Assembly (NCBI RefSeq): GCF_026151205.1
Contig: NC_087079.1
Span: forward strand, 8,546,635 to 8,610,634
Origin: Bolinopsis microptera
Lineage: Eukaryota > Ctenophora > Tentaculata > Lobata > Bolinopsidae
DNA length: 64,000 nt
Reading direction: 5' to 3'
A program made the translations under genes and the position numbers. This document shows positions 10,124 through 22,025 of the stretch, in pieces. Below the pieces are notes generated by a model. The model had not been told where the DNA came from, did no database searches, and worked only from the letters and a program-made list of their open reading frames with translations. The stretch's first letter is position 1; every line of letters starts with the position of its first letter.

Positions 10124-13019
10124 ATATCTTTTATACCAATGCTAACGGCCTATTTAATAAAATTGATGAACTAAAATGTATTTTATCAATGTATAAATCT
10201 ATTGAGGTAATCTGTGTAACAGAAACTCATTTTAATAGTGATATATTAGATGCCGAAATTTATATTAAAGGATTTAGTATGTTTAGAAAAGATAGAGATT
10301 TTAGAATTGACAATTCCACTGGCAGTATAAGTGGTGGAGGAGGCTCTATAATTTATGTTAAAAACTGTTGTCATGCTTCACTAGTGAACTCTTTTTTAAA
10401 GGCACCGGATTCTTTAGCTGTTAATATCAACACATCAGGTGGACTGATTAGTATTTGTTGTATTTACAGATCCACTTCATTGAATTTAGAACAGAATAAT
10501 GCATTAATATCTTGTATCAAGAGAATCTGTAGTGAAAGGAATGATTTTGAAACACTCCTTTTAGGAGATTTTAATTTACCAAATGTTTTATGGTAAACTG
10601 GTAGCATAAATAGTAATATTGCAAGCAAGAACCAGTTTTTAGTTACTCAACAGAAATTCATGGATGTTTTCAATGACAGTGGTTTAACTTGGTATTTCAC
10701 CAACGAGACAACTAGAAGACGGCTTGTGAAGGATACTCTCCAGGAGAGTCTTCTTGATCAGGTCCTGTATACAAATGATGCTCTTGTCAACGGTTGTAAG
10801 ATCGTTTCTCCGCTTGGTAAGAGTGATCATGTTGGGATACTTGTCAAACTAGTTGTTTCCCCGGATACTAGCAAATGTTTAAAAGAGAAGATTATCAAAC
10901 CTATATGGGGTAAGATTAAGATAGTTATTAAATTTTAGTTTAAAAAATATCGACTGGGACTATAGTTCTACCAATGATGTTCAAGATATGTGGGCTGAAT
11001 TACATGGTAAACTGGAGACTGTTGCTGCAGCTGTTCCGACTGCTTCGGTTTATCTCGACAACATACCTGTCAAGTTGCCATGGAGTACATCTGCACTTAA
11101 ACGAATGAGAAAGAATAAAGATAAAGCATGGGCTGAGTTTGATATTAATCCATCTGATGTTAATTTTAGTTATGCAAGTAGCAAACAACATACTTATGAA
11201 GTAGCAGAAATTAAAGCTAAAGTTAACTATGAAAAGAAAATTACATCTAATCTAAAGCAGAATTGTAAGTCTTTTTACTCTTATTTACGAAATAAACGTC
11301 AAATTAAATCAAGTGTGGTTTCTTTAGATAGAGGAGATGGTACGCGCACAGATAGTTCAACTGAGTCAGCTGAGGTACTCGCAAGTGCCTTAAGCTCTGT
11401 TTTTGTGCGTGAACCACCTGGCCCTCTCCCTAAAACTGAGAATTTAAGACCTGACAATGAGAGTATTGATGATATTGATGATATGGAAGTCAGCAGTTCT
11501 GATATAAAAAAGCAACTTTTAAAGCTTAACATTTTTAAGAGTTCTGGTCCGGATGGTGTTCATCCGAAGTTGTTGAAATCGCTAGCTTATGACAACAATT
11601 TTGTTGAAGCATTAACTAAATTATTTCAAAAGTGTTCAGATACAGGATCTTTACCTGCAGTGTGGAAATCTGCATCTGTTGTAGCATTGTTTAAAAAGGG
11701 TATTAAATCGGACCCCTTAAATTATAGACCAGTTTCATTAACGTGTATTTTGTGCAAAGTGTATGAAAAGTTGGTGAGAGCACATGTATTAAATTTTCTA
11801 GAACATCGAATTTTGAAGCATCAGCATGGATTTGTTAAGGGTAAATCGTGTTTATCTAATCTTTTAGAGACATTTGATGACATTCTTGACATTTTAGATG
11901 AAGGTGCCCCGGTTGATCTTCTATACTTTGATTTTAGTAAGGCATTCGACACAGTCCCCCACTTTAGACTTCTGTCTAAATTGGAAGGCTTTGGTGTCAA
12001 AGGAAAGGTTTTAGATGTTATTAAAGATTTTCTGACAGACAGGACTATGAAGGTTTCTGTAGAAGGACAATGGTCCGAGGTTAAACATGTTTTATCTGGT
12101 GTTCCTCAGGGGTCAGTTCTAGGCCCTCTCCTATTCATTCTGTATATTAATGATTTGCCTGACCTTGTGAAAAATAAGATAAAGTTATTTGCTGATGATC
12201 TTAAATTAATTGGTAATGCAGCTAACCACGGTAGTGTTGCTGAGGATATCGAAGAATTAGAAGTTTGGGAAAGTATTTGGCTTTTACAATTTAATCCTGC
12301 CAAGTGCAAATCGTATGATTTGTTGGATTGTAAGGAATTTAGTTATTAGAGAAAAGGTTGTTATGATTGCTATATATAAAGCTTTAATAAGACCTCATCT
12401 TGAGTATTGTGTCCAATTGTGGAATCCACCTGCGGCTCATGGAAGTTGGGGGACTGTTTTGGAGCTGGAGAGCGTCCAGAGGCGGTTTACCCGTCTGATT
12501 GATGAGGTGGGTACTCTTCCTTACAGCCGTAGACTGAAAATCCTCAATTTGACAACGCTGGCAGAGCGGCGAATACGTGGGGACCTTATTGAAGCTTTTA
12601 AAGTTATTAATGCTATGACTGATTATGGTTCAGACTTGTTCAGACCAAGCAGATCAGGTCTTAATCTGGTTTCATCCAATAGATGTAGTAAAAGTGTGAC
12701 AAAGGTCAAGAATATCCAGAAGTCTTTTCTCCCGGAGCGAGTTATTCCATATTGGAACAAACTCCCTCCGGACGTCAAGAACTCTGTGACAGTTTTAGGT
12801 TTTAAAATTAAATTAGAAGGATATAAGATAGACATGATTTCTAAAAGTATTACAAATGATTGCTTTTTTTGGAATGTTTCTAATGAAGTTTTAGTAAGAA
12901 TTGAGGGAGCCAGTTATGTCAGTAATAAAGAGAAACATAACAATTATCTTTGGTTCCATCCTTATGTGGCAAAGAAGCGTTTTATAAGTCTTTATTCCAC
13001 TGGGAAGTTTTTAAAATAG
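9943..13019 (+). pseudogene. LINE ORF2 (AP endonuclease + reverse transcriptase), broken
   Basis: Endonuclease part: FYTNANGLFNKIDEL, VTETHF, LLLGDFNLPNVLW and, later, LGKSDHVGI, the catalytic blocks of the APE-type nuclease. Reverse transcriptase part (10988-12349): YFDFSKAFDTVP, GVPQGSVLGPLLFILYINDL and the active site FADDLKLIG. The 3' part (12315-13019) has the RPHLEYCVQLWNP and LEAF-type C-terminal blocks. Breaks: an in-frame TAA at 10594-10596 right after NVLW; a frameshift between about 10918 and 10960; and a deletion near 12310-12350 that joins PAKCK to REKVVMIAIYKALIRPH, removing a segment normally present after the palm domain. The element cannot make a functional ORF2. Clade CR1/L2-like by its PHD ORF1 and RT motifs; not tested by phylogeny. 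Confidence 0.85.
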
Positions 13020-13353
13020 GATAATGTTTTTGATGAAATTGTTTTTAAATATTGTATTTGATAATTAATTAATGTTGGTGGGGAAATATTTATTATATAT
13101 TTTTTCACACAGTGCGATGATAGTTTGTAGACATGTGTGATGATGATTTCTCTTGGAGAATTTCTCTTTAGACTCTTAACTTGCGAACAAATTGAAGCAG
13201 CAAACTTTAGGCTAGAAACTTTATTGAATTGAAATAATCATTCCACGTAACAACGTCTTCTTCAGTTCTCAAATTATTTGTTATATAGTAGTGTTGAAAG
13301 TATCATGTGTGATGTCATAAATTTTACTTTACTTTACTTTAAGAGGGGTAAAA

Positions 13354-14211
13354 ATGTTTCGTACAGCATACATACCTCACTCTCATTTGAGCACCAACAC
13401 TTTCATAGAACCCCCAGTGGTCAAAGAGTCTACAAAAAAATCAGCTAGTGCAGTGGGAACCGACTATTTAGTTGATCCCAAGATGTCTGTTATCATAAAG
13501 CAAGTCACAAACAAAAAGGTGGTGTCAAATGATACCTCACTTAAATCAGAGTTTAACAAACTGTTTAAGCAAATGAAGATAAAGTACATTAAAAAGACAA
13601 GATATGGCAACATCATTCTTCAACTAAACTCTGAGGATGATATCAAACAAGTACTAAATGGATGGCAATCCCACTATTTTAAAGACACCAGCGCAAAAAT
13701 GGGCACAGCGATATTCAGAATGACTGACCAGCATCTGACAAAGCATGTAGGCATCATAAGGCATGTCCCCATAAACATTGATATGGGCTCTATCTCTGAT
13801 GGACTTAATAATGCCAATTTGAATAGCACTCACGTAACTCGCTTGGGCAAATCATCAAACTCTGTTAAAGTCATCTTTAAGTCACATGAGGATCTTACAC
13901 AAGCAATAAGCAAGGGATTCGGTCTTGAACACTTATGGCTAGAAGTTGCTCAATTCAAGTTCACCAAAAAACCAATGCAATGTCATGGCTGCAAAAGATT
14001 TGGACACCCTGTGAAATGGTGCCGCAGCAAAGCAGCATGTGGATTCTGTTCCTCAGAAAACCACACTGATAAAGAATGCCCGGAGAGAACCCATCCATCA
14101 AATTACTGCTGCCGCAACTGCAGAGGAAATCATACAGCCTTCTCAAACCAATGCCCACATTTCATAGAAAAAATGAATCTGATTAAACAAAGTAACCACC
14201 ATGATTACTAA
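13354..14211 (+). CDS. LINE ORF1, gag-like protein with three CCHC-type knuckles
   Basis: 285-residue ORF1 of the second non-LTR retrotransposon. The N-terminal half has no recognisable fold by eye beyond an RRM-like stretch (about residues 80-190: KYIKKTRYGNIILQLNSEDD and HVTRLGKSSNSVKVIFKSHE). The C-terminus carries knuckles CHGCKRFGHPVKWC, CGFCSSENHTDKEC and CCRNCRGNHTAFSNQC, as in Jockey/I-group ORF1 proteins. The frame is intact. Its TAA (14209-14211) lies inside the first codons of ORF2 (ATG at 14201), giving an 11-base overlap, so ORF2 is probably translated by termination-reinitiation. Nucleic-acid chaperone and RNP role is known for the family. Confidence 0.85.
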   Translation: MFRTAYIPHSHLSTNTFIEPPVVKESTKKSASAVGTDYLVDPKMSVIIKQVTNKKVVSNDTSLKSEFNKLFKQMKIKYIKKTRYGNIILQLNSEDDIKQVLNGWQSHYFKDTSAKMGTAIFRMTDQHLTKHVGIIRHVPINIDMGSISDGLNNANLNSTHVTRLGKSSNSVKVIFKSHEDLTQAISKGFGLEHLWLEVAQFKFTKKPMQCHGCKRFGHPVKWCRSKAACGFCSSENHTDKECPERTHPSNYCCRNCRGNHTAFSNQCPHFIEKMNLIKQSNHHDY

Positions 14212-17200
14212 AAACAACGGAAGTCTTCATATCTGTCAAATAAATGTCAGTGGGCTATCAAACAGGTCTATTACAGCAATTGATAGTTCAAAAATGACAT
14301 TGTGGCTCTACAAGAAACTCTACTGGATAACTCCAGACCCCACTTAAATACCTTTCATAATCTGGATACATTTTCGGTAAACAATAGCAGAGGAGTGTCC
14401 ACCAGTGTTTCCCCCAGGCTTGTCCCACAACAAATCAGTGAACTTCAAGATACAACCACTGATGCACTCTGGGTCACTGTTAGGTACAATTCAACGGTAG
14501 TAATGATTGGTAATGTATATGTAAACCACTCCCTAACTTCTACAAACAACCTGAGCTCAGCACTTACCAACATCACGAAAGCTCTCCAATACTGCTCCAA
14601 GTTCAAAATCAAAGATGTAATAATAATTGGTGACTTCAACAGTAGGCACATCTCCTGGGGAGATATCATCACAACCGACCGTGGAAGACAGCTGGATTCA
14701 TTCATCGCTCAGCATAATCTGACATGCATCACTCCGAACACCAATACATTCGTCTCCCATAATGGTGGGAGTATCATTGACCTTGCTTTGTTGAAGGGTA
14801 AAGTATGTAGGCTATACCAATCGTCCAGCATTGACAGTGAAAGTGAACTCTTCACAGGTGCTCCAAATAGAGGTCACTTACCAATCATCCACCAATTCTG
14901 TCACGCACAAACTGCTCAATCTGCATCTCCTCTTCTCTACTGGGACATTGATAAAACAGACTGGAATGCTTGGTGTGGATCACTTAACAGGGCCCTTCTC
15001 CTTGGCATAACTGGCAGGATCAACTCTTACATAGACCCTCTAAAGCTGTGGCAAGACTTTAAAAACATTTTATCTGCGATTGGTAATGAATGGATTCCTC
15101 TCAAGAAAGTCAGTACCCACTCAAAACCTTTCTGGAACTCTCTCCTTACAGACCTTTCACGAACTCTTCAAGCTGCGCAGGAAACCATGAAAACCAGCTA
15201 CACACCGTATAACATCTCCCTCCACAAACAAGCAAAGGAGGAGTTTTCTAATACCTTGATATCCGAAAAAAACAAATGGATTCATCAGCAACTGGAAAAT
15301 CTCAATGTTGCTCAGTCTCAAATATTCTGGAAAAATTATAAGAAGACATTGACCAATAAGCCTAACGAGTACATGGGAAATCTTATGGATGGTGGTATCC
15401 TCCACTCTGACAGAACTCAGAAAGAAAACATCTTGTACAAATCATTCTTCTCGGGTGAACACATGAATGGATGCAGTTTTGATCATGTCTTCGAACAAGA
15501 AATCAATAGCTGCTATGACAACATTATATCAACTCAGTTCCCTACCGACCAATTAGATCCAATCATTAATGATCATCTGAATGGGAAAATAGGTCTAGAG
15601 GAAGTTACTTTAGCACTGAAGGCTCAAAATAGCAATGCCAAAAGTTTTGACACTGATAATCTTCACCCAAAAATCCTGAAACATCTGCCTGTGTCAGCTC
15701 TTCAGATTCTAACAAAACTATATGACCTTGTCCTTGAGACTGGTGTATGGGTCTGGGAGGTATCCAATGTCACTTTCATCAAAAAGGATGGGAAGGATAA
15801 CTACATGAACCCCTCTGCTTATAGACCAATATCGATATCATCATATGTTGGAAAGCTGCTAGAAAAGATCTTGGAACGAAGAATAAAGCTCCATTGCGAA
15901 CTAGAGGGCTTACTCGACGAAGAGCAAGAAGGCTTTAGACCTCAAAGAAATACTGCAAGGTATCTTTATAAATTAGTAGCTACTCTAGATGAATGCAAGA
16001 GGAAAAAACTCACTACTTTCCTACTATGCATCGATTTTAGCAAAGCATTTGATAGTGTATGGGTGAAAGGCCTGATTTTCAAGCTCAGCAAATACCAAAT
16101 ACAAGGGAACATTTTGCGGATAATAAATAACTTCCTGTTATCCCGCAAAGTACGGCTGAGGGTTAACAACAGTCTCGGATTTCAACGCTCATGTGGATGG
16201 TTTGGGCTTCCCCAAGGCTCTGTCCTTGCACCCCTGCTATTTATCCTCTACATCTCGGATATGTTATGCAAGGACCAGCTCCCACTGGAATGCAGCTCTA
16301 ACTCAAGCCTCTTCAAATATGCTGATGATGGAAGCATAGCAGTCTCTCACATAGATCCTATATGTGCTCATCGAATTATGCAGTTGATGTGCAAGTACCT
16401 TCATGTCTGGTGCAGTAAGTGGAAACTTATCCCAAACTGCGACAAAAACAAGACCGAGTGTATTATGATCACACCAACATCCTCATCTGCACCTGATGTC
16501 ACAGCCTTTGGACCACTCATTATCGGCAGTAGACCCATAACATATACATGTCAATCAACTGTTCTTGGACTGAGGATAGACGACAAACTTACGTTCAAGA
16601 GTCACGCAAAATTTAAATTGAAACAATGCTGGTTTGCCTGGTACAGGATCACTCAAAACTCCACCCGCCACAGAGGCCTGAATGCAAGCTCACTCAAAAT
16701 GCTCTTCAAAACAGTAGTACTCACAAAACTTCTATATGCTGCTCCAATATGGCTAAAAGATAACCTAGACACTTTCAAAGACTTCTATGCCAGGGTCCTC
16801 TTGAAAATAAGTGGATCCACTCACCATCCTCCCAAAGATTTGACATCTGTCGCGCTTGGAATTCCACCCCTTGAGATATCCTACAAGATGATCACTATAA
16901 AATTCATAATAAAAGCACTTACAAGTGACCCATTTATGCAAGGACTCATCTTACAGCTAGAGGAGGCAAAGGCCCATCGATATCAGCACCATATTGATGA
17001 GATACGTAAGTTCCTAACGTGGACAAGGGGGTCCAACGAGCTCAACAGAAGCAGAATAGACCTTCTGACTAGTGTCCACAACGGTGTTGTCAGCTATTCA
17101 AAAGACGAAATAACCCGCTTTATGGACTTCACTTGGAATAAACATCTCCTACTGAACCCTAGAATAAATCCGGGTGAGATACTGGATAACATCGATGAGA

Positions 17201-17526
17201 GGAGCAAAAAGTTGTTTCCTCGCTACTCAAGCAGGAGCACAGACACTAAAGTAATGTCTCTCTTGCATGGCCATGACATCACCTTCACAGCGTTCAAGGC
17301 AAGGGTTGCCAACAACTGCGACCCTCAGTGTCCGAATTGTCAGATGTTGGACAACAATTACCATCGAATCTTCTCTTGTCCACTGTACCGCTGTTCCTAC
17401 AGAGAAACCATTCAAGAGCACTCCACTAGTGACCAACCATGCTGGTCTATCTTAAGAGATGGTAGTGATGGCAGCATCACTGCCTTCCGATCTTTAGCAC
17501 AGATCGCCATCGATGAACTATCATAG
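14201..17526 (+). CDS. LINE ORF2 (endonuclease-reverse transcriptase), near-intact, one frameshift
   Basis: About 1,100 codons. The ATG at 14201 overlaps the ORF1 stop. The first ~30 codons read LHICQINVSGLSNRS, then the frame shifts in the TTCAAAAATGAC stretch (about 14288-14298) and continues from 14302 to 17526. Endonuclease blocks: VALQETLL, IIGDFNSRHISWG, IIDLALLKG, and NRGHLPI where most relatives have SDH, so the usual Asp is replaced. RT blocks: AYRPISISSYVGKLLEKILE, LLCIDFSKAFDSVWVKGL, GLPQGSVLAPLLFILYISDM and active site KYADDGSIAV. A C-terminal zinc-like motif CDPQCPNCQMLDNNYHRIFSC follows. Jockey/I-like. With only one frameshift it is far younger than the neighbouring LINE. The 3' UTR probably ends near the ATT repeat at about 18039-18053. 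Confidence 0.88.
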
Positions 17527-19484
17527 AATTGATACTTATACTTATTAGTGCTCCTTCACCTCCATCCCCCTTCATGTCCTACATCTCCTTATGACATCAC
17601 TCCCCCTTCAGCCTCTACTACTCCTTTACTACTCCATCTACTGCCTCATCTTCTGGACATCATTATCTTCTAGTTTAGTTGAGAATTCTCAACACCCACT
17701 TCCAAGTCGAGTACTCTCGACCCACTTAGTCCACATACCTTGCAAACTTACAGCAGGGTATTTGTAATGGTCTAAGTCCCTAATACACGCCAAAGATGGT
17801 TCCTCTATACTCAACCGTAGGAGAAGAGAATTAGGTGACTGTATTTTGTTCTAATGTTGATATTAATATAAGTATGTTCTAGTTGTTACTCCTTTTGTTT
17901 TAACGTTTTTATGGTACTCTCCTTAAATTATTTCAATGCAGTCACTCAGATGATTTTTAAATCAGGACACTTAAATAAAGACACATACTCTGCCCACAAT
18001 AAGGGGCCATAATTTTTAAATTATGTAACAGTATAGAATTATTATTATTATTAGTATACATATAATTTTAGCGATGGTAATTGTCTAGGTATAAGGATAT
18101 ACACCCTCGAAAAATGAATAAACCAATGCAATATTTAGATATCATATCTTCCTCAAATCCTTCTAACTTAACTGAAAAAATTAAACTTTAAGGTTAACCC
18201 ATTGGTCGGGGAGTTCAAAGAGTTGTTACAATAATTATAGTTAAGTGTTATTAAGGAATGGTGGAGAACAAGTTATATTACATTTATTCTACCACTTATT
18301 TTTATACCACTATCTTAAAAATAGAATTAAATTGAACAATAGAGCAACTATAAGTTGAAGTCCTAAAACTTTTTAAATTTTGCAATGGGGCTCGATATGT
18401 TTGCTGTTACAATCCAGACACGGCTAGGTGGTTGAAATATGCGCGGCGTACGCGCGCGTACATACCTAGTTTTAAATACTTTCAAACAGATTATGGTTTA
18501 CTGGGCCGCGCTCAGCCTGTCATTCCGCCTAATCTCTATTCCGCCTAATCAGTAATCTCTATGTTTATGAACATAATAGCCTGAGGTCCCCAGGTAAATT
18601 ATGGTTTGAATCAAATTAGATATTTATTTTTGTTTTAATTAATAATTAAGTTCCGTGAAAATTAAATTCATTCCTTGACGGATGTTAAGCGTCTAAATTT
18701 CTTCGAAGTAGCGCGCGCCGCTTTCTTTTCGAAATTGCCGGATGGCAAGTGCTACGAAGTAGCGCGCGCCGGGCCAAATCATTAACAATGGTCAAATTCA
18801 TGCCTAGCCTCAATACAATAAATATATAATTTACTTAATTAAGTGCGATCCAGCTCAGGAAACATTACTGGCTGGCGGGCCTAACTTGGAAAGTAAAAGA
18901 AATAAAGAATTCCGGTTTTTTGAAAAATTTTGACCGTTTAAAAATAACGTTTCCTCCCTAGGAGTAAAATTAGGGACAACGTAAATTTTTGGAGGACTTC
19001 GACGCGCCGCGCGAACTAGCATTCTTGCTTCGTCGTCGATCGTTGCTGTGCTTCGCAAAGCAACGATCTTGACGGATTGACATCGTCAATCAACGTAAAT
19101 TTTAAATTATTTTAAAATCTCCAAAAAAGTCACATTTTGAGTCGTTAAAAAGTTCGCAAATTTAACTTTGCGGATTCCTTAGGGTGGATGGTTTTTTAAT
19201 CGTATTTATGGAATTTGTACCGTTGTAAAGCTTACATTATGACAGTTCAGATGGCGAAAGTTTTATCGAAAATGGACCAGCCATTGTTCTGGAAATAACA
19301 ATAATATCAATTGAGTAAACAATAATATCTATGACCAATTTAACCATATTAAGAAATGTGGTCGACGATCCAGTATTGAGCATATGTGCAATTGTGCGAG
19401 TACAGTATTCTAATTGCCCCCTTCGAGCAGCTAAGGTGCGTCTTACTAGCAGTCATGTGACCGAGATCACGTGATAACACCTTT
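17527..19484. other. LINE 3' flank and gene-free GC-patchy DNA
   Basis: 17527 to about 18055 is probably the 3' UTR of the preceding LINE, ending near a short ATT repeat. From there to 19484 no gene is seen. Two copies of the word GAAGTAGCGCGCGCCG lie near 18705 and 18755, and a hairpin GTTGCT..AGCAAC lies near 19040-19065. A piece resembling the short GC-rich repeat family (GGATTGACATCGT) occurs near 19074. Confidence 0.5.
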
Positions 19485-19680
19485 AACTAACTTATAGCCC
19501 TGAGGATCAATTGGTACAATGTGTATTGAGGTAAATTGATCGGGTTGTAGCGCGATGCACTACTGGGTCGCGCGCGCATCAAATAATGCTTCTCGCAACC
19601 ACTTCGGTAGATCGGCGAGATGCACCACTGTGCCTCACCGAGCTGCGAAGGATTGACATCGTGAATCAATTGATCGGGGT
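19485..19680 (-). repeat. Short GC-rich interspersed repeat, copy 1
   Basis: Read on the minus strand it begins GATTCACGATGTCAATCCTT, runs through GCATCTCGCCGAT and GGTTGCGAGAAGC, and ends GTGCATCGCGCTACAA. The same ordered words occur at 20417-20541 and 45516-45640. Length about 130-190 bp. Its GC-rich core stands out from the AT-rich surroundings. A SINE or MITE is possible; no convincing Pol III boxes or target duplications were found. Confidence 0.7.
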
Positions 19681-20039
19681 ATGTTTTATTATATAATATC
19701 AGTATTTACACTGAAACATTCAATAGCTTTCCTTAGCTGTTGGAACAGTGAAAGACCAAAATATTAGATGTTAACCCTGAGCAAATTGTAGCTTGTAGTT
19801 GTACATTTAATATAATCAATAATACTACATACTACCTTGTCGGACTTTATTTAAACGGACTTTAGTTCATAGTTGGATGCTAGAAGCCCAAGTTTACAAT
19901 TTACCTCGGAAATATATCTCGTACCGTTTTAAAACCAGATCTCGGAGAAAGGTTCACCTTAGAGTATTTTAAACCTAATTCTCGGTCAGACGTTTTACAA
20001 TCTCCGAACAGTGTGACTATAATTATTTGGCCAGTTGGT

Positions 20040-20365
20040 AGATCACCGACCGGCTATAAGACGGCTACTAACCGCAAACCGGCTTATAGCCGGCTACAAA
20101 TTTTATAGCCGGCTATAAGCCGGCTTATAGCCGGTTAGTAGCCGCTTACATTTGATGTTGAGCGACGGCTATTAGCCGGTTATAAGCCTGCTATTAGCCG
20201 TTTTGGTATTAAAAGTGGTTATAAGCCGGCTATAAGCCGGCTTATAGCCGGTTAGTAGCCGCTTACATTTGTTGTTGAGCGACGGCTATTAGCCGGTTAA
20301 AAGCCTGCTATTAGCCGTTTTGGTATTAAAAGTGGTTATGTTATAAGCCGGCTATAATCCGGGAT
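20040..20365. repeat. Tandem duplication built from GCCGGCTTATAGCCGG palindromes
   Basis: Two near-identical units of about 118 bp (roughly 20100-20215 and 20218-20335) each contain GGCTATAAGCCGGCTTATAG, then TAGTAGCCGCTTACATTTG, then GAGCGACGGCTATTAGCCGG. Almost every segment is its own reverse complement, so the block can fold into many short hairpins. No coding capacity. It resembles the body of a small foldback or Helitron-like end, but no boundaries could be set. Confidence 0.75.
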
Positions 20366-20416
20366 TCCTGTTTTCTGACTGGCTGAATTGTGTTACGTTG
20401 CGTGCTGCTCATGCTT

Positions 20417-20541
20417 TAATTGACGATGTCAATTCATGGCAGCTCGGCGCGGCACAGTAGCGCATCTCGCCGATCTGTCGCTGTGAGAAGCCTCATTGAG
20501 TGCGCGGCGCGGCACAGTATCGCATCGCGCTACAACTCATG
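20417..20541 (+). repeat. Short GC-rich interspersed repeat, copy 2 (disrupted by the foldback element)
   Basis: Contains TTGACGATGTCAATTCATGG, GCATCTCGCCGATCTG, TGTGAGAAGC, GCGCGGCGCGGCACAGTA and GCATCGCGCTACAA in the same order as the copies at 19485-19680 (inverted) and 45516-45640. The foldback element at 20549 lies immediately next to its 3' end. Confidence 0.65.
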
Positions 20542-20610
20542 CTGGCTGAGTAGTGTAAGAGGATTTTTTCGAGCTCCGTTTACCCCTAAAATTGGGGCAC
20601 ATTTAACTTT

Positions 20611-20664
20611 AGCACAGTTGACTAATCTGCCACATTTTAGCCAGAGGTTACAAGTTCGAATCCC
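20611..20664 (+). other. tRNA-like Pol III A/B box pair in the left arm
   Basis: TAGCACAGTTGA (A-box-like, from 20610) and AAGTTCGAATCCC (B-box, 20652-20664) lie about 30 bases apart, as in tRNA genes and tRNA-derived SINEs. The acceptor stem and full cloverleaf are not convincing, so this is not called a functional tRNA. The mirror copy is at about 26538-26592 on the minus strand. Confidence 0.55.
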
Positions 20665-21320
20665 AGTCGGAGTCGTTCTCCAATATAATGTGGTTATATT
20701 ATTATTTTACACATTTTAGCCTAGTTTAACCCATCAAGCAATTATCTAACCCTACATTATGCGATACAAATGTATCAATTAAATACATTCATCACAGTCA
20801 CACAGCAGAAGTCGTTAAATGAATAGTGTACACGTTCACGTACAATTACATCAGTTGTCTATCGACATTATTAACATCTGGTTCAAGGCGACCTCTGCAG
20901 TACAATGTACTGATAAAGGGATATAGTGACTTATGTGCTAGCTAAATTTAACTAGAGTGTACAGTTTAGGACAACACCTGGTTGATATGGTAACGTAATG
21001 AGAAAGCACTTTTCAGGACGGTTACTCAATAGTACCAATTGATTGTACCGTCATTGTAAAGTAAAGTTACGGCAACAGCTGTGTTTTATTTGTACTTGAC
21101 AGATATTTGCTTAATTTAAGAACCAAATAAAACTAATATATATATATATATATCAGCATGGTATTTTAGTACAATATTGTAGAAATCATACCCGTAAATA
21201 TTTGCTCGGTATCTGGCAGCAGTTCATCGATTAATGTTCCGTGTTCTGTTTCCTGGTATTTTGTGAGCGGAATATTTTCTTGAGTAGGATAAGATGAAAT
21301 CCGTCACCTTATCTTACACA

Positions 21321-21878
21321 ATACTGAATACTGAATGAATACTGAATACTGAATGAATACTGAATGAATACTGAATACTGAATGAATACTGAATGAATAC
21401 TGAATGAATACTGAATGAATACTGAATACTGAATGAATACTGAATGAATACTGAATACTGAATGAATACTGAATGAATACTGAATGAATAATGAATACTG
21501 AATGAATACTGAATACTGAATGAATACTGAATGAATACTGAATACTGAATGAATACTGAATGAATACTGAATGAATACTGAATGAATAATGAATACTGAA
21601 TGAATACTGAATGAATACTGAATGAATACTGAATGAATACTGAATGAATACTGAATGAATACTGAATGAATACTGAATGAATACTGAATGAATACTGAAT
21701 GAATACTGAATGAATACTGAATGAATACTGAATGAATACTGAATGAATACTGAATAATGAATGAATACTGAATGAATACTGAATGAATACTGAATACTGA
21801 ATGAATACTGAATGAATACTGAATGAATACTGAATGAATACTGAATAATACTGAATAATATACTGAATACTGAATGAT
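21321..21878. repeat. Minisatellite (TGAATGAATAC)n, left arm
   Basis: About 50 units of TGAATGAATAC, with interspersed shorter TGAATAC units. The complementary array is in the right arm (25396-25961). Array lengths differ slightly, as expected for replication slippage after the arms formed. Confidence 0.97.
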
Positions 21879-22025
21879 AATTATGATGTATTACTTTTTA
21901 AGTTATAATGTAGACAAGGAAACACACGTTTAGATTTTTGAAGATAACTTTAACTAAACTATATTCAATAACTCTATATATCCAAATACTTATCTCAATA
22001 ATTATCAACGTTTTGGTTATAAAGT

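Larger units (their letters stand above)
9110..13303 (+). mobile_element. Decayed CR1/L2-like non-LTR retrotransposon, bounded by an inverted ~36-bp repeat
   Basis: Contains a PHD-finger ORF1, an endonuclease and a reverse transcriptase in the standard LINE order, with several frame breaks and an internal deletion. At the left edge (9110-9148) lies the reverse complement of a sequence found at the right edge (13268-13303): core TTGTTATATAGTAGTGTTGA. A third copy without any LINE is at 38414-38450. The inverted placement is not a normal LINE feature and may mean that the LINE sits inside, or has joined, another repeat family. Confidence 0.8.

Noticed and set aside
20600-20670. Functional tRNA gene
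   Set aside because: A and B boxes are present, but acceptor and anticodon stems do not pair convincingly.
21321-21878. Possible CRISPR array
   Set aside because: Direct repeats have no unique spacers, units are 7-11 bases, and the genome is eukaryotic.
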